Source of the DNA: Armatimonadota bacterium
GTDB lineage: Bacteria; Sysuimicrobiota; Sysuimicrobiia; Sysuimicrobiales; Sysuimicrobiaceae
Reading direction: 5' to 3'
Length of the DNA stretch: 64,000 nt
NCBI GenBank assembly: GCA_025059775.1
Contig: JANXCW010000010.1
Span: 1-64,000 of the forward strand
A program made the position numbers and the translations under genes. How positions within the stretch are numbered: the stretch's first letter is position 1; each line of letters opens with the position of its first letter. Of the stretch, positions 40,519 to 49,250 are shown one piece after another. The notes beneath the pieces were generated by a model. The model searched no databases. It saw nothing but the letters and a program-made list of their open reading frames with translations, and was not told the origin of the DNA.

Positions 40519-43500
40519 ATGTCCGCGTTCGTCCACCTCCACGTGCACAGCGAGTACTCCCTCCTCGACGGGCACAGCCGGATCGCACCGCTCCTGCACC
40601 GATGCCGGGAACTGGGAATGCCAGCCCTGGCCCTCACGGACCACGGAGCCCTCTACGGGGCCATTGAGTTCTACAGGACCGCGAAGGAGCTGGGAATCAA
40701 GCCCATCCTGGGGGTGGAGGCTTATGTGGCGCCCCGGCGGTACACGGATCGGGATCCGAAACTCGACGCCAGCAGCTTCCACCTGACCCTTCTGGCGGAG
40801 GACAACGAGGGATATCGCAACCTGATTCAGCTGGTGACCCGGGCGCATCTGGAGGGCTTCTACTACCGCCCCCGGATCGATCGGGAGCTGCTGAGCCAGT
40901 ACCGCAAGGGCCTCATCGGGCTCTCGGGGTGTCTGCAGGCGGAGATCCCGCAGAAGCTGTTGCAGGGAGATTACCGGGCAGCCCGGGAACTCGCGGCCAC
41001 CTACCGGGATCTATTTGGCCCCGGGAACTTCTACATCGAGGTGCAGAACCAGGGGTTGGCGGAGCAGCACCGCATCCTGCCGGATCTCATACGCATCGCA
41101 CGGGATCTGAAGCTGCGGCTTGTGGCCACCAACGACGTGCACTACGTGATGCCGGAGGACGCGGAGGCCCAGGACGTCCTCATGTGCATCCAGATGAACA
41201 AGACCCTGCAGGATGCCGACCGCCCCCGCATGGGGGATGTCCCTGCCTTCTACCTGAAGAGCCCGGAGGAGATGCGCGAGGCCTTCCCGGACCTTCCGGA
41301 GGCCCTGCAGAGCACCCTGGAGATCGCGGAGCGGTGCTCGGTGGAGATCGAGCTGAACGTGCCCAAGCTCCCGGACTTCCCTGTCCCGGAAGGCTTCACC
41401 CCTCAATCGTACCTCCGGTACCTGTGCGAGGAAGGACTCCGGCGCCTGTACCCCCAGATCACCCCGGAAATCCGGGAGCGGCTGGAGTACGAGCTGAGCG
41501 TCATCGAGAAGATGGGATACGCCCCCTATTTCCTCATCGTGCAGGACTTCGTGAACTTTGCCCGTCGGAACGGCATCCTCACCACCGTACGGGGATCCGC
41601 GGCAGGATCCCTGGTGCTGTACGCGTGCGGGGTCACGGACGTGGACCCGATCGCCTACCGGCTGCCCTTCGACCGCTTCCTGAACCTGGAACGGTACACC
41701 CTTCCGGACATCGATGTGGATTTCATGGATACCCGCCGGGACGAGGTCATCCGGTACGTGATGGAGAAGTACGGGTCGGACCGGGTGGCCCACATCATCA
41801 CCTTCGGCACCATGAAAGCCCGACAGGCGGTGCGGGATGTGGGCCGGGTGCTGGGGATGAACTACGGGGAGGTGGACCGCATCGCCAAGCGTGTCCCCCC
41901 GCACCTCACCCTGGAGCAGGCCCTGGAGCAGGACCCGGAGCTGCGTCGGCTCGGACAGGAGGATCCACGGGTAGCTCGGCTGCTGGATCTGGCTAAGAAG
42001 CTGGAGGGGGTGGCCCGGAACGCCAGCACGCACGCGGCGGGCGTCATCATCTCCCGGGATCCCCTCACGGACCACGTCCCCCTCACCCGGGGCAGGGACG
42101 GCGCCATCATGACCCAGTACGACATGACGAGTGTCGCAGACATCGGCCTTGTAAAGTTTGACTTCCTGGGCCTGACCAACCTTACCATCCTGGACACAGC
42201 CCTCCGGATCATCGAGCGGCGCCGGGGTGTGCGCCTCGATCTCCAGAAGATTCCCCTCGACGATGCGAGAACCTATGAGCTCCTGAGCCGGGGGGAGACG
42301 GTAGGAGTGTTCCAGCTGGAGTCCGCAGGAATGCGTCGTTACCTGCAGGAGCTGCGCCCCAGCAGTATCCAGGACATCATGGCCATGGTGGCCCTGTTCC
42401 GCCCCGGTCCCATGGCCAACATCCCCGTCTACATCCGCCGCAAGCACGGGCGGGAACCCGTAACCTACCTCCACCCCGTGCTGGAGCCCGTGCTGCGGGA
42501 GACCTATGGGGTCCTGGTGTACCAGGAGGATGTAATGACGGTGGCCCAGGCGATGGCAGGCTACACCCTGGCGGAGGCGGATGTGCTGTGCTACGCCATC
42601 CGCAAGAAGATCAAGGACAAGCTCCTCGCCCAGCGGGAGAAGTTCGAACGGGGGGCCCGGGAGCGGGGGATCCCCAAGGAGATCGTGGATAAGGTGTTCG
42701 AGCAGTTCGAGCCCTTTGCCCGCTACGGATTCAATCGAGCCCACGCGGCCTGCTACGGGCTCATCGCGTACTACACCGCCTACCTCAAGGCCAACTACCC
42801 CGCGGAGTACATGACCGCGGTCCTCAGCGCGGACAGCGGCAATCTGGAACGCATCGCCCTGGACGTGGAGGAGTGCCGGCGCATGGGAATGGAGGTTCTG
42901 CCGCCGGACATCAACCAGAGCGATGTGGACTTCACCGTGGTGGACGACCGCACCATCCGGTTCGGCCTTGGCTCCATCAAGAACGTGGGCGGCACCGCCA
43001 CGGAGCACATCGTCCAGGTACGGGCCGCGGGCCCCTTCCGCTCCCTGTTCGATTTCTGTGCCCGCGTGGACGGGCGCCTGGTAACCCGACGGGTGGTGGA
43101 GAGCCTCATCAAGGCCGGCGCCTTCGATTCCCTGGGGGACCGGGCGCGGCTGCTGGCAGCCCTCGACAGCGCCCTGGAGTACGGCAGCCGTAGGCAGCGG
43201 GCGAAGCCCAGCCAGACAGGGCTGTTCGCCTTTGGAGAGGAGGAAGTCCCCCCGCTGCCGGAGGTAGCCCCCTTTGACCGTCCACAGCTGCTGAGCATGG
43301 AGCGGGAGACTCTGGGGCTGTACCTCACGGACCATCCCCTCCGCAGTTGGCAGCCCCTGCTGGATCGCTACGTGCGCCACCGCCTCGCGGAGCTGGGGAG
43401 CCTGGCGGATGGGGAAGTTGTGGTGTGCGGGGGGATGCTCACGGGCGTGCGGGAGAAAATCTCCCGGGCCACCGGCAGTCGCTGGGCCCAGGCGGTCCTG

Positions 43501-43908
43501 GAGGACCTCACGAGTTCCGCGGAGGTCGTGGTGTGGCCCAAGACCTACGAGCGGTACCGGGAGGTCCTGCGGCCGGAAGCGGTGGTGGTGGTGCGGGGCC
43601 GGGTGGAAATCCAGGAGGGGCGGGCTCGGGTGCTGGCGGAGGAGGTGCTGCCCGTGGAGGGCAATCCGGGGGCCAACGGCCCCTCGGAGGGTCCGCGGAC
43701 CCTCCACATCCGCATCGCCAGTGCGGAGGAGCTGCTGCAGCTGGTGGAATTCCTGGCCGGCCGCCCGGGCCCGCGGCCGGCCTACGCGCACGTCCTCACC
43801 GTGCGGGGCGAGAGCATCCACCGTCTCCGACAGGGGGTTCCCAGGGACGGGGCGTTCCGGGAGGAGCTGGAGCAGCTTCTGGGCCCCGGGAGCGTGTGGG
43901 AGGAGTGA
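40519..43908 (+). CDS. dnaE: DNA polymerase III subunit alpha
   Basis: The 1129-residue replicative polymerase has an intact PHP domain (HLHVHSEYSLLDG, TDHGAL), palm motifs RGSAAGSLVLYACG and LPDIDVDF, the beta-clamp binding and HhH region and a C-terminal OB fold (VVCGGMLTGVREK). The DnaE1-type domain order lacks an inserted 3'-5' exonuclease. A strong AAAAAAGGAGGGGGG ribosome site precedes ATG 40519, and TACAAT at 40479-40484 is a candidate -10. Its TGA overlaps the start region of polA. Confidence 0.97.
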   Translation: MSAFVHLHVHSEYSLLDGHSRIAPLLHRCRELGMPALALTDHGALYGAIEFYRTAKELGIKPILGVEAYVAPRRYTDRDPKLDASSFHLTLLAEDNEGYRNLIQLVTRAHLEGFYYRPRIDRELLSQYRKGLIGLSGCLQAEIPQKLLQGDYRAARELAATYRDLFGPGNFYIEVQNQGLAEQHRILPDLIRIARDLKLRLVATNDVHYVMPEDAEAQDVLMCIQMNKTLQDADRPRMGDVPAFYLKSPEEMREAFPDLPEALQSTLEIAERCSVEIELNVPKLPDFPVPEGFTPQSYLRYLCEEGLRRLYPQITPEIRERLEYELSVIEKMGYAPYFLIVQDFVNFARRNGILTTVRGSAAGSLVLYACGVTDVDPIAYRLPFDRFLNLERYTLPDIDVDFMDTRRDEVIRYVMEKYGSDRVAHIITFGTMKARQAVRDVGRVLGMNYGEVDRIAKRVPPHLTLEQALEQDPELRRLGQEDPRVARLLDLAKKLEGVARNASTHAAGVIISRDPLTDHVPLTRGRDGAIMTQYDMTSVADIGLVKFDFLGLTNLTILDTALRIIERRRGVRLDLQKIPLDDARTYELLSRGETVGVFQLESAGMRRYLQELRPSSIQDIMAMVALFRPGPMANIPVYIRRKHGREPVTYLHPVLEPVLRETYGVLVYQEDVMTVAQAMAGYTLAEADVLCYAIRKKIKDKLLAQREKFERGARERGIPKEIVDKVFEQFEPFARYGFNRAHAACYGLIAYYTAYLKANYPAEYMTAVLSADSGNLERIALDVEECRRMGMEVLPPDINQSDVDFTVVDDRTIRFGLGSIKNVGGTATEHIVQVRAAGPFRSLFDFCARVDGRLVTRRVVESLIKAGAFDSLGDRARLLAALDSALEYGSRRQRAKPSQTGLFAFGEEEVPPLPEVAPFDRPQLLSMERETLGLYLTDHPLRSWQPLLDRYVRHRLAELGSLADGEVVVCGGMLTGVREKISRATGSRWAQAVLEDLTSSAEVVVWPKTYERYREVLRPEAVVVVRGRVEIQEGRARVLAEEVLPVEGNPGANGPSEGPRTLHIRIASAEELLQLVEFLAGRPGPRPAYAHVLTVRGESIHRLRQGVPRDGAFREELEQLLGPGSVWEE

Positions 43909-43910
43909 GG

Positions 43911-46490
43911 TTGAGGCTGGTCGTACTGGACGCCAGCGGCCTCGTATACCGGGCCTTCTATGCCCTCCCCTACCTCACCACCCGCGATGGCCGCCCGACC
44001 AACGCCGTGTACGGCTTTACCACCATGCTCCTCAAGGTCCTGGAGGATGAGCGCCCTACCCACCTTGCGGTGGCCTTCGACCGTCCCGTCCCCACCTTCC
44101 GGCACGCCACCTACCGCCCCTACAAGGCTACCCGACCCCAGATGCCGGACGACCTGCGGCCGCAGATCCGCTCCGTCCGGCGGGTGTGCGAGACCTTCCG
44201 CGTGCCCGTGTTCGAGGTGGAGGGATACGAGGCGGACGATGTGATCGCTACCCTGGCGTACCGCGCAGAGGCCGCGGGATTCGAGGTCCTGGTGGTCACG
44301 GGGGACCTGGACCTCCTGCAGGTGGTCACGGACCGGACAAAGGTGATGGTCACCAGCCGCGGCCTCACGGAGACCACGGTCTACGACGTAGCCCGGGTGC
44401 GGGAACGGTTCGGGGTTCAGCCCGCCCAGCTGGCGGATCTGAAGGCCCTGTGCGGGGATCCCTCGGACAACCTGCCCGGGGTCCCCGGAGTGGGGGAGGT
44501 GACCGCGGCGCGGTTGTTGCAGCAGTTCGGAGGGGTGGAGGAGCTTCTGGAACACCTCGATGCGCTTCCCCCGAGCCTCCGGGCCCGTCTCGGACAGGCT
44601 CGGGAGCAGATCCTGCACAGCAAGCAGCTCGCGCGCCTCGTGCGGGATGTCCCTCTGCGGCTGGATTGGGAGGACCTGCGGGTGCGGCCGTACGACCCCC
44701 AGGAGGTGGCCGAGGTCTTTGCGGAGCTGGAGTTCAAAAGCCTCCTGGAGCGCCTGGGGCTGACCCCCGTCCATCACTCCGCGGGCCGCTACACCCAGGC
44801 CCCGGACTGGGCTCCACGGCCCGCGGAGTGGGTGGCGGTGATCCTGGACGGAACCGAGAAGCCCCTGGAGGGCGCGGTGGCAGGCGTGGCCCTCTCCGTG
44901 CAGGCCGGGGAGGCCACGTACGTGCCCGTGGGGAAGGCGATTCCCGCGGGGGTTGCCGCGGTGCTGGAGGGGGAGGTCCGCAAGATCAGCGCGGATGCGA
45001 AGTCCGACCTCGTGCGCCTGCGGCGCATGGGGCTGCGGCCTCAAGGCTTTGCCTTCGATGTGGGACTTGCCTCCTACGTGCTCAACCCCAGCCGGCGTGC
45101 GCACGACCTCCGCACCGTGGCATGGGAGCAGATCCGGTGGCGGCTTGCGGAAGACGGGGCCGCAGATCTGCCGCTCGGGGATCGGTGGCGGCGGGTGTGC
45201 GAGGAAGCGGACGTGCTCCAGCGTCTTTTCCCTCCCCTGCTGCAGGCCATGCGGGAGCGGGAGGTGGAACGGATCTACTGGGAGATCGAACTCCCCCTCG
45301 TGGCGGTCCTGGCGGAGATGGAACTGGTGGGGGTAGCGGTGGACGTGCCCTACCTCCAGGTCCTGGGCGAGGCATTCCGGGCGCGGCTGCGGGATCTGGC
45401 GGCGGAGATCTATGCCCTGGTGGGCATGGAGTTCAACCTGAGCTCGCCCAAGCAGCTCGGGTTCGTGCTCTTCGAGAAGCTGGGGCTTCCGCGTCTGAAA
45501 CGCACGAAAACCGGATACTCCACGGACGCGGAGGTGCTGGAGGCCCTGGCGCCCCACCACGAGGTCGTGGCGAAGATCCTGGAGTACCGGGAGCTCTTTA
45601 AGCTCCTGTCCACGTACGTGGAGGTGCTCCCGAAGCTGGTGAACCCACGGACGGGTCGGGTGCACACCACCTTTAACCAGACGGGGACTGCCACGGGCCG
45701 CCTCAGCTCCCAGGACCCCAACCTCCAGAACATTCCCGTCCGGACAGAGGAGGGGCGGAGGATCCGCAGGGCCTTCATCGCGGAGCCGGGGAAAGTCCTG
45801 CTTTCCGCGGACTACAACCAGATCGAGCTGCGCATCCTCGCCCACGTCTCAGGCGATGCGGTCCTGCAGGAGGTGTTCCGGGCAGGCCGGGACATCCACG
45901 CGGAGGTCGCCAGCGAGGTCTTCGGTCTGCCCCCCGAGCAGCTCACGCCGGAGCACCGGCGGGTGGCGAAGGTGATCAACTACGGGATCGTCTATGGCAT
46001 CAGCCCTTATGGTCTCGCGCAGCGGATCGGCTGCACCCCCGCGGAGGCGGAGCGCTACATCCAGCGCTACTTCGATACCTTCCCGGGCGTGAAAGCGTAC
46101 CTGGAGCGCACCGTGGCGGAGGCCCGCCGGAAGGGGTACGTGACCACCCTGCTGGGCCGGCGCCGGTACCTGCCGGATCTGCACAGCCGCAACCGCTCCG
46201 TGCGGGAAGCCGCGGAGCGGGCCGCATGGAACACACCCATCCAGGGCTCTCAGGCGGACCTCATCAAGATGGCCATGATCCGGATCCACCGGGAGGTCTT
46301 GCCCCGCTTTCCCCATAGCCACATGATCCTCCAGGTGCACGACGAGCTGGTCTTCGAAACCCCTGGGAACCAGGTGCGGGAGCTGGGCAGGGCCGTGCGG
46401 GAGGCCATGCGGGACGCCATGGCCCTGGACGTCCCCGTGGAGGTGGGGGTCAAAGCGGGACCGAACTGGCGGGATTTGGATCCCCTATGA
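43911..46490 (+). CDS. polA: DNA polymerase I
   Basis: This 859-residue PolA has a 5'-3' exonuclease (1-290: DASGLVYRAFYALP, DRPVPTFRHATY, GVPGVGEVTAA). The central domain lacks the DEDD proofreading residues, as in Taq and Bst enzymes. The polymerase domain has motif A SADYNQIELRILAH, motif B RRVAKVINYGIVYG and motif C QVHDELVFE. The O-helix position equivalent to Taq Phe667 is tyrosine. TTG 43911, spaced 7 nt from GGGAGG, is preferred over GTG 43905, which sits on the ribosome site. Confidence 0.95.
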   Translation: MRLVVLDASGLVYRAFYALPYLTTRDGRPTNAVYGFTTMLLKVLEDERPTHLAVAFDRPVPTFRHATYRPYKATRPQMPDDLRPQIRSVRRVCETFRVPVFEVEGYEADDVIATLAYRAEAAGFEVLVVTGDLDLLQVVTDRTKVMVTSRGLTETTVYDVARVRERFGVQPAQLADLKALCGDPSDNLPGVPGVGEVTAARLLQQFGGVEELLEHLDALPPSLRARLGQAREQILHSKQLARLVRDVPLRLDWEDLRVRPYDPQEVAEVFAELEFKSLLERLGLTPVHHSAGRYTQAPDWAPRPAEWVAVILDGTEKPLEGAVAGVALSVQAGEATYVPVGKAIPAGVAAVLEGEVRKISADAKSDLVRLRRMGLRPQGFAFDVGLASYVLNPSRRAHDLRTVAWEQIRWRLAEDGAADLPLGDRWRRVCEEADVLQRLFPPLLQAMREREVERIYWEIELPLVAVLAEMELVGVAVDVPYLQVLGEAFRARLRDLAAEIYALVGMEFNLSSPKQLGFVLFEKLGLPRLKRTKTGYSTDAEVLEALAPHHEVVAKILEYRELFKLLSTYVEVLPKLVNPRTGRVHTTFNQTGTATGRLSSQDPNLQNIPVRTEEGRRIRRAFIAEPGKVLLSADYNQIELRILAHVSGDAVLQEVFRAGRDIHAEVASEVFGLPPEQLTPEHRRVAKVINYGIVYGISPYGLAQRIGCTPAEAERYIQRYFDTFPGVKAYLERTVAEARRKGYVTTLLGRRRYLPDLHSRNRSVREAAERAAWNTPIQGSQADLIKMAMIRIHREVLPRFPHSHMILQVHDELVFETPGNQVRELGRAVREAMRDAMALDVPVEVGVKAGPNWRDLDPL

Positions 46491-46975
46491 GCATCCGCGC
46501 GGTGCTGTGCTACATCCTCCGGGACGGGGAAGTCCTCCTCCTCCGGAAGGCCGCGGGGCTGTGGGGAGAGGGGAAGTGGAACGCGCCCGGCGGAAAAGTC
46601 CTGCCCGGGGAGGACCCCCGGGAGGCCGCGGTGCGGGAGACGTACGAGGAAACGGGCCTCCGCGTGGAGGGCCTCCAGCACCAGGGCGTGCTGCACTTCA
46701 CCTTCGAGGAAGGGACGCTTGTGGACTGGATCGTGGACGTGTTCTGGACGGACACCTATGTGGGAGAACCCCGGGCCGGGGATGAGGGGGAGCCGCGGTG
46801 GTTCCCCGTGCACCAGCTCCCTTACGACGAGATGTGGCCGGATGACCGGCTGTGGCTTCCGCACCTGCTGGCGGGCCGGAGGTTCCGGGGCCGCTTTCAC
46901 TTCGACGGGGCCGCCCAGCGCCTGTTGCACTACGAGCTGCAGGTGGAGCCGGAGGAACCCGGAGAGGCTCCGTGA
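46487..46975 (+). CDS. Nudix hydrolase, MTH1/MutT-like (8-oxo-dGTP diphosphatase family)
   Basis: This 162-residue Nudix protein has the complete box GGKVLPGEDPREAAVRETYE followed by ETGL. The MTH1-like context LWGEGKWNAPGGK and DVFWTDTYVGEP suggests cleansing of oxidised purine nucleotides. It overlaps polA by 4 bp and coaE by 4 bp, which fits nucleotide-pool sanitation alongside DNA synthesis. Substrate is inferred. Confidence 0.88.
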   Translation: MSIRAVLCYILRDGEVLLLRKAAGLWGEGKWNAPGGKVLPGEDPREAAVRETYEETGLRVEGLQHQGVLHFTFEEGTLVDWIVDVFWTDTYVGEPRAGDEGEPRWFPVHQLPYDEMWPDDRLWLPHLLAGRRFRGRFHFDGAAQRLLHYELQVEPEEPGEAP

Positions 46976-47577
46976 AGGTGGTGACCCTCACCGGAGGGGT
47001 GGCAAGCGGGAAGAGCACGGTGGCCCGCATGCTGCGGACGCTCGGCGCGGAGGTACTGGATGCGGACGAGGCCGCGCGGGAGGTGGTGGAGCCTGGTCAG
47101 CCCGCCCTCGACGAGATCGTGGAGGCCTTCGGGGGGGACTTCCTCACTCCGGACGGTCGGCTCGACCGCCGCAGGCTGGCGGGTCTGATCTTCTCAGACC
47201 CGGAGGCCCGCCGCCGGCTCAACGCCATCATGCATCCCCGTATCCTGGGCCGGCTCCGGGAGCGGCTGCGGGAGATCTCGGCCTCCAGGCCCCAGACCGT
47301 GGTGGTGGTAGACCTCCCCCTGCTCTTCGACGTGCCCCTCCCGGAGTTTGAGCAGCTGGACGCCATCGTGGTCTACGCCACGCCCGCCACCCGGCTGCGG
47401 CGCCTCATGAGCCGGGACGGCCTGAGCGAGGTGGAGGCGGAGGCACGGCTTCGGGCTCAGGTGCCCCTGGAGGAAAAACTTCCCAGGGCCCGATGGGTGG
47501 TGGACAACGAGGGACCTTTACACCGGACCCGCGAGCAGGTGGAGCGGATTTGGGAAGAGATCCTGACGGATCCGTGA
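46972..47577 (+). CDS. coaE: Dephospho-CoA kinase
   Basis: The 201-residue kinase starts at GTG 46972 (GTGA overlap with the Nudix gene). It has the P-loop LTGGVASGKSTVA, then DADEAAREVV, MHPRI and VVVDLPLLFD, the full CoaE pattern. It performs the last step of CoA synthesis, phosphorylating the 3'-OH of dephospho-CoA. coaE beside polA is a frequent bacterial arrangement. Confidence 0.95.
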   Translation: MKVVTLTGGVASGKSTVARMLRTLGAEVLDADEAAREVVEPGQPALDEIVEAFGGDFLTPDGRLDRRRLAGLIFSDPEARRRLNAIMHPRILGRLRERLREISASRPQTVVVVDLPLLFDVPLPEFEQLDAIVVYATPATRLRRLMSRDGLSEVEAEARLRAQVPLEEKLPRARWVVDNEGPLHRTREQVERIWEEILTDP

Positions 47578-47579
47578 GG

Positions 47580-49214
47580 ATGCACCGCGCGTGGGTGTTC
47601 CTTCCCCTCGCCGCGCTTCTCCTGGCACAGGCCGCGGCTCCGGAGATCCGGGTGCTGGTGGACGGGGAGCGCCTCGCCGTGGAGGTCCCCCCCGTGGAGG
47701 TGGCGGGCCGTGTGCTGGTGCCCGTCCGGGAGATCTTCGAGCACCTGGGAGCGAGGGTGTGGTTCGAGGAGGCCACGCGTACGGTGCACATCCGTCGGGG
47801 AAGCGTGGTGGTGCGGCTGGTGGTGGGGAGCACGGTGGCGTGGGTGAACGGTCGCCCCACCCCCCTAGACGTTCCCGCCATGGTTGTCCGGGGGCGGATC
47901 ATGGTGCCCCTCCGGTTCGTGAGCGAGGCCCTGGGAACGGTGGTGGAGTGGGACGAGGCGGGCCGGACGGTGGTCATCAACACCCGGTCCCGGCCTCCGG
48001 CCCCGGGATACGGGCAGCTCCCGAAGGATCTGCCCGCGAGTCCACCCCCCGTAGCGGTGGACCTCACCCACGATGCCCGCAGGCCCCTGGGGGCGGGGGA
48101 GATCCTCACGGTGGTCCTCCGCGGAACTCCCGGAGGGCGGGCCCGCTTCTTTCTGGGGGATGTGGTCCAGGGGGCAAGCATGGTGGAGCGCTCCCCCGGG
48201 GAGTATGTGGGGACGTACACCGTACGCCGTCGGGACGACCTCACCAACGCCCCGGTCTTCGGCCGGCTCGCGGTAGGAGCCGCGTCCAGTGCTGTGATCC
48301 AGGCTGCACCCCCCGTGACCTTCGATCCCACCCCTCCCCGACTGGTGGCCACGATTCCTCCGGGCGGGGTGCTCCTGGCAAACCAGCGCCCGAACCTCCT
48401 GGTGGTGGCGGACGATGGCCCGGGATCCGGCGTGCGGGAGCTGCGCCTTTCCCTGCGGGCCGGGGAGGTTCTCCAGGAGGCGGTTTCGGAGACCGGTATC
48501 CTCGGGTTTGTGCCCCCCGGACCCTTGCCGGAGGGTCCGGCAGAGGTCCGGGTGCGGGTGGTGGATCGGGCGCGGAACACCATCGAGCACCGATGGTCCT
48601 TCTTCATCCGGACCCGAGGGCAAGCCATCCGGGCGGTGGCCTTCGAACCTCCTCGCCCTCTCCGGGCAGGGGAGGCGCTGACCGTGTGGGCCCTTGGGGA
48701 GACGGGAGGGCAGGCAAGGTTCACCATAGAAGGGGTGGTGGAGGACGTGCCCATGCGGGAGGTGGAGCCCGGGCGCTATGAGGGGGCATATACGGTGCGG
48801 CCGGGAGATAGCCTCTGGAACGGTCGGATTCGAGTCACCTTCGTCCGACCGGGAGGGGGGCTGGTACGGGCCACCACCGCGGGCGTGATCCTCGCCGCCC
48901 GGCCTCCCGCCCCACCCCTGGTGGAGCGACCCCGGGGAGGGGAGCGGGTGCAGAGTCCTCTCCTGGTGCGGGGACGGACCGCACCGGGGGAACGGGTGCG
49001 GGTGGCCCTCTTCTCCGAGTCCACGACCGGCACCACGCCCCTGCACATCCGGCTCGGGGAGGGAGAGATCCTCGCGGACCCCACAGGCCGGTGGGAGATG
49101 GCCTTTCGGTTCCCGGTCCTTTTCCGGGGCAGCCGCCTTGCCCTGGTGGCCGTGGCCGTGAATCCCGCGGGCCAGGAGTCAGGGCCCTCCACGGTACTGG
49201 TCTTAGGGGAGTAA
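47580..49214 (+). CDS. Exported protein with copper amine oxidase N-terminal domains and Ig-like repeats
   Basis: The 544-residue protein begins with a signal peptide (MHRAWVFLPLAALLLAQAAA). Residues about 25-135 contain the duplicated Cu_amine_oxidN1 motif: PVEVAGRVLVPVREIFEHLG then VWFEEATRTVHI, and PAMVVRGRIMVPLRFVSEAL then VVEWDEAGRTVVI. The remainder is beta-rich, with repeated GRYEGAYTVRPGD-type and Ig-like segments. No oxidase catalytic domain exists, so an extracellular binding or wall role is likely. GTG 47574 is an alternative start in the same frame. Confidence 0.82.
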   Translation: MHRAWVFLPLAALLLAQAAAPEIRVLVDGERLAVEVPPVEVAGRVLVPVREIFEHLGARVWFEEATRTVHIRRGSVVVRLVVGSTVAWVNGRPTPLDVPAMVVRGRIMVPLRFVSEALGTVVEWDEAGRTVVINTRSRPPAPGYGQLPKDLPASPPPVAVDLTHDARRPLGAGEILTVVLRGTPGGRARFFLGDVVQGASMVERSPGEYVGTYTVRRRDDLTNAPVFGRLAVGAASSAVIQAAPPVTFDPTPPRLVATIPPGGVLLANQRPNLLVVADDGPGSGVRELRLSLRAGEVLQEAVSETGILGFVPPGPLPEGPAEVRVRVVDRARNTIEHRWSFFIRTRGQAIRAVAFEPPRPLRAGEALTVWALGETGGQARFTIEGVVEDVPMREVEPGRYEGAYTVRPGDSLWNGRIRVTFVRPGGGLVRATTAGVILAARPPAPPLVERPRGGERVQSPLLVRGRTAPGERVRVALFSESTTGTTPLHIRLGEGEILADPTGRWEMAFRFPVLFRGSRLALVAVAVNPAGQESGPSTVLVLGE

Positions 49215-49250
49215 GGCCTGGCCGTGGTAGAGTGATACACGCGGACGAGG

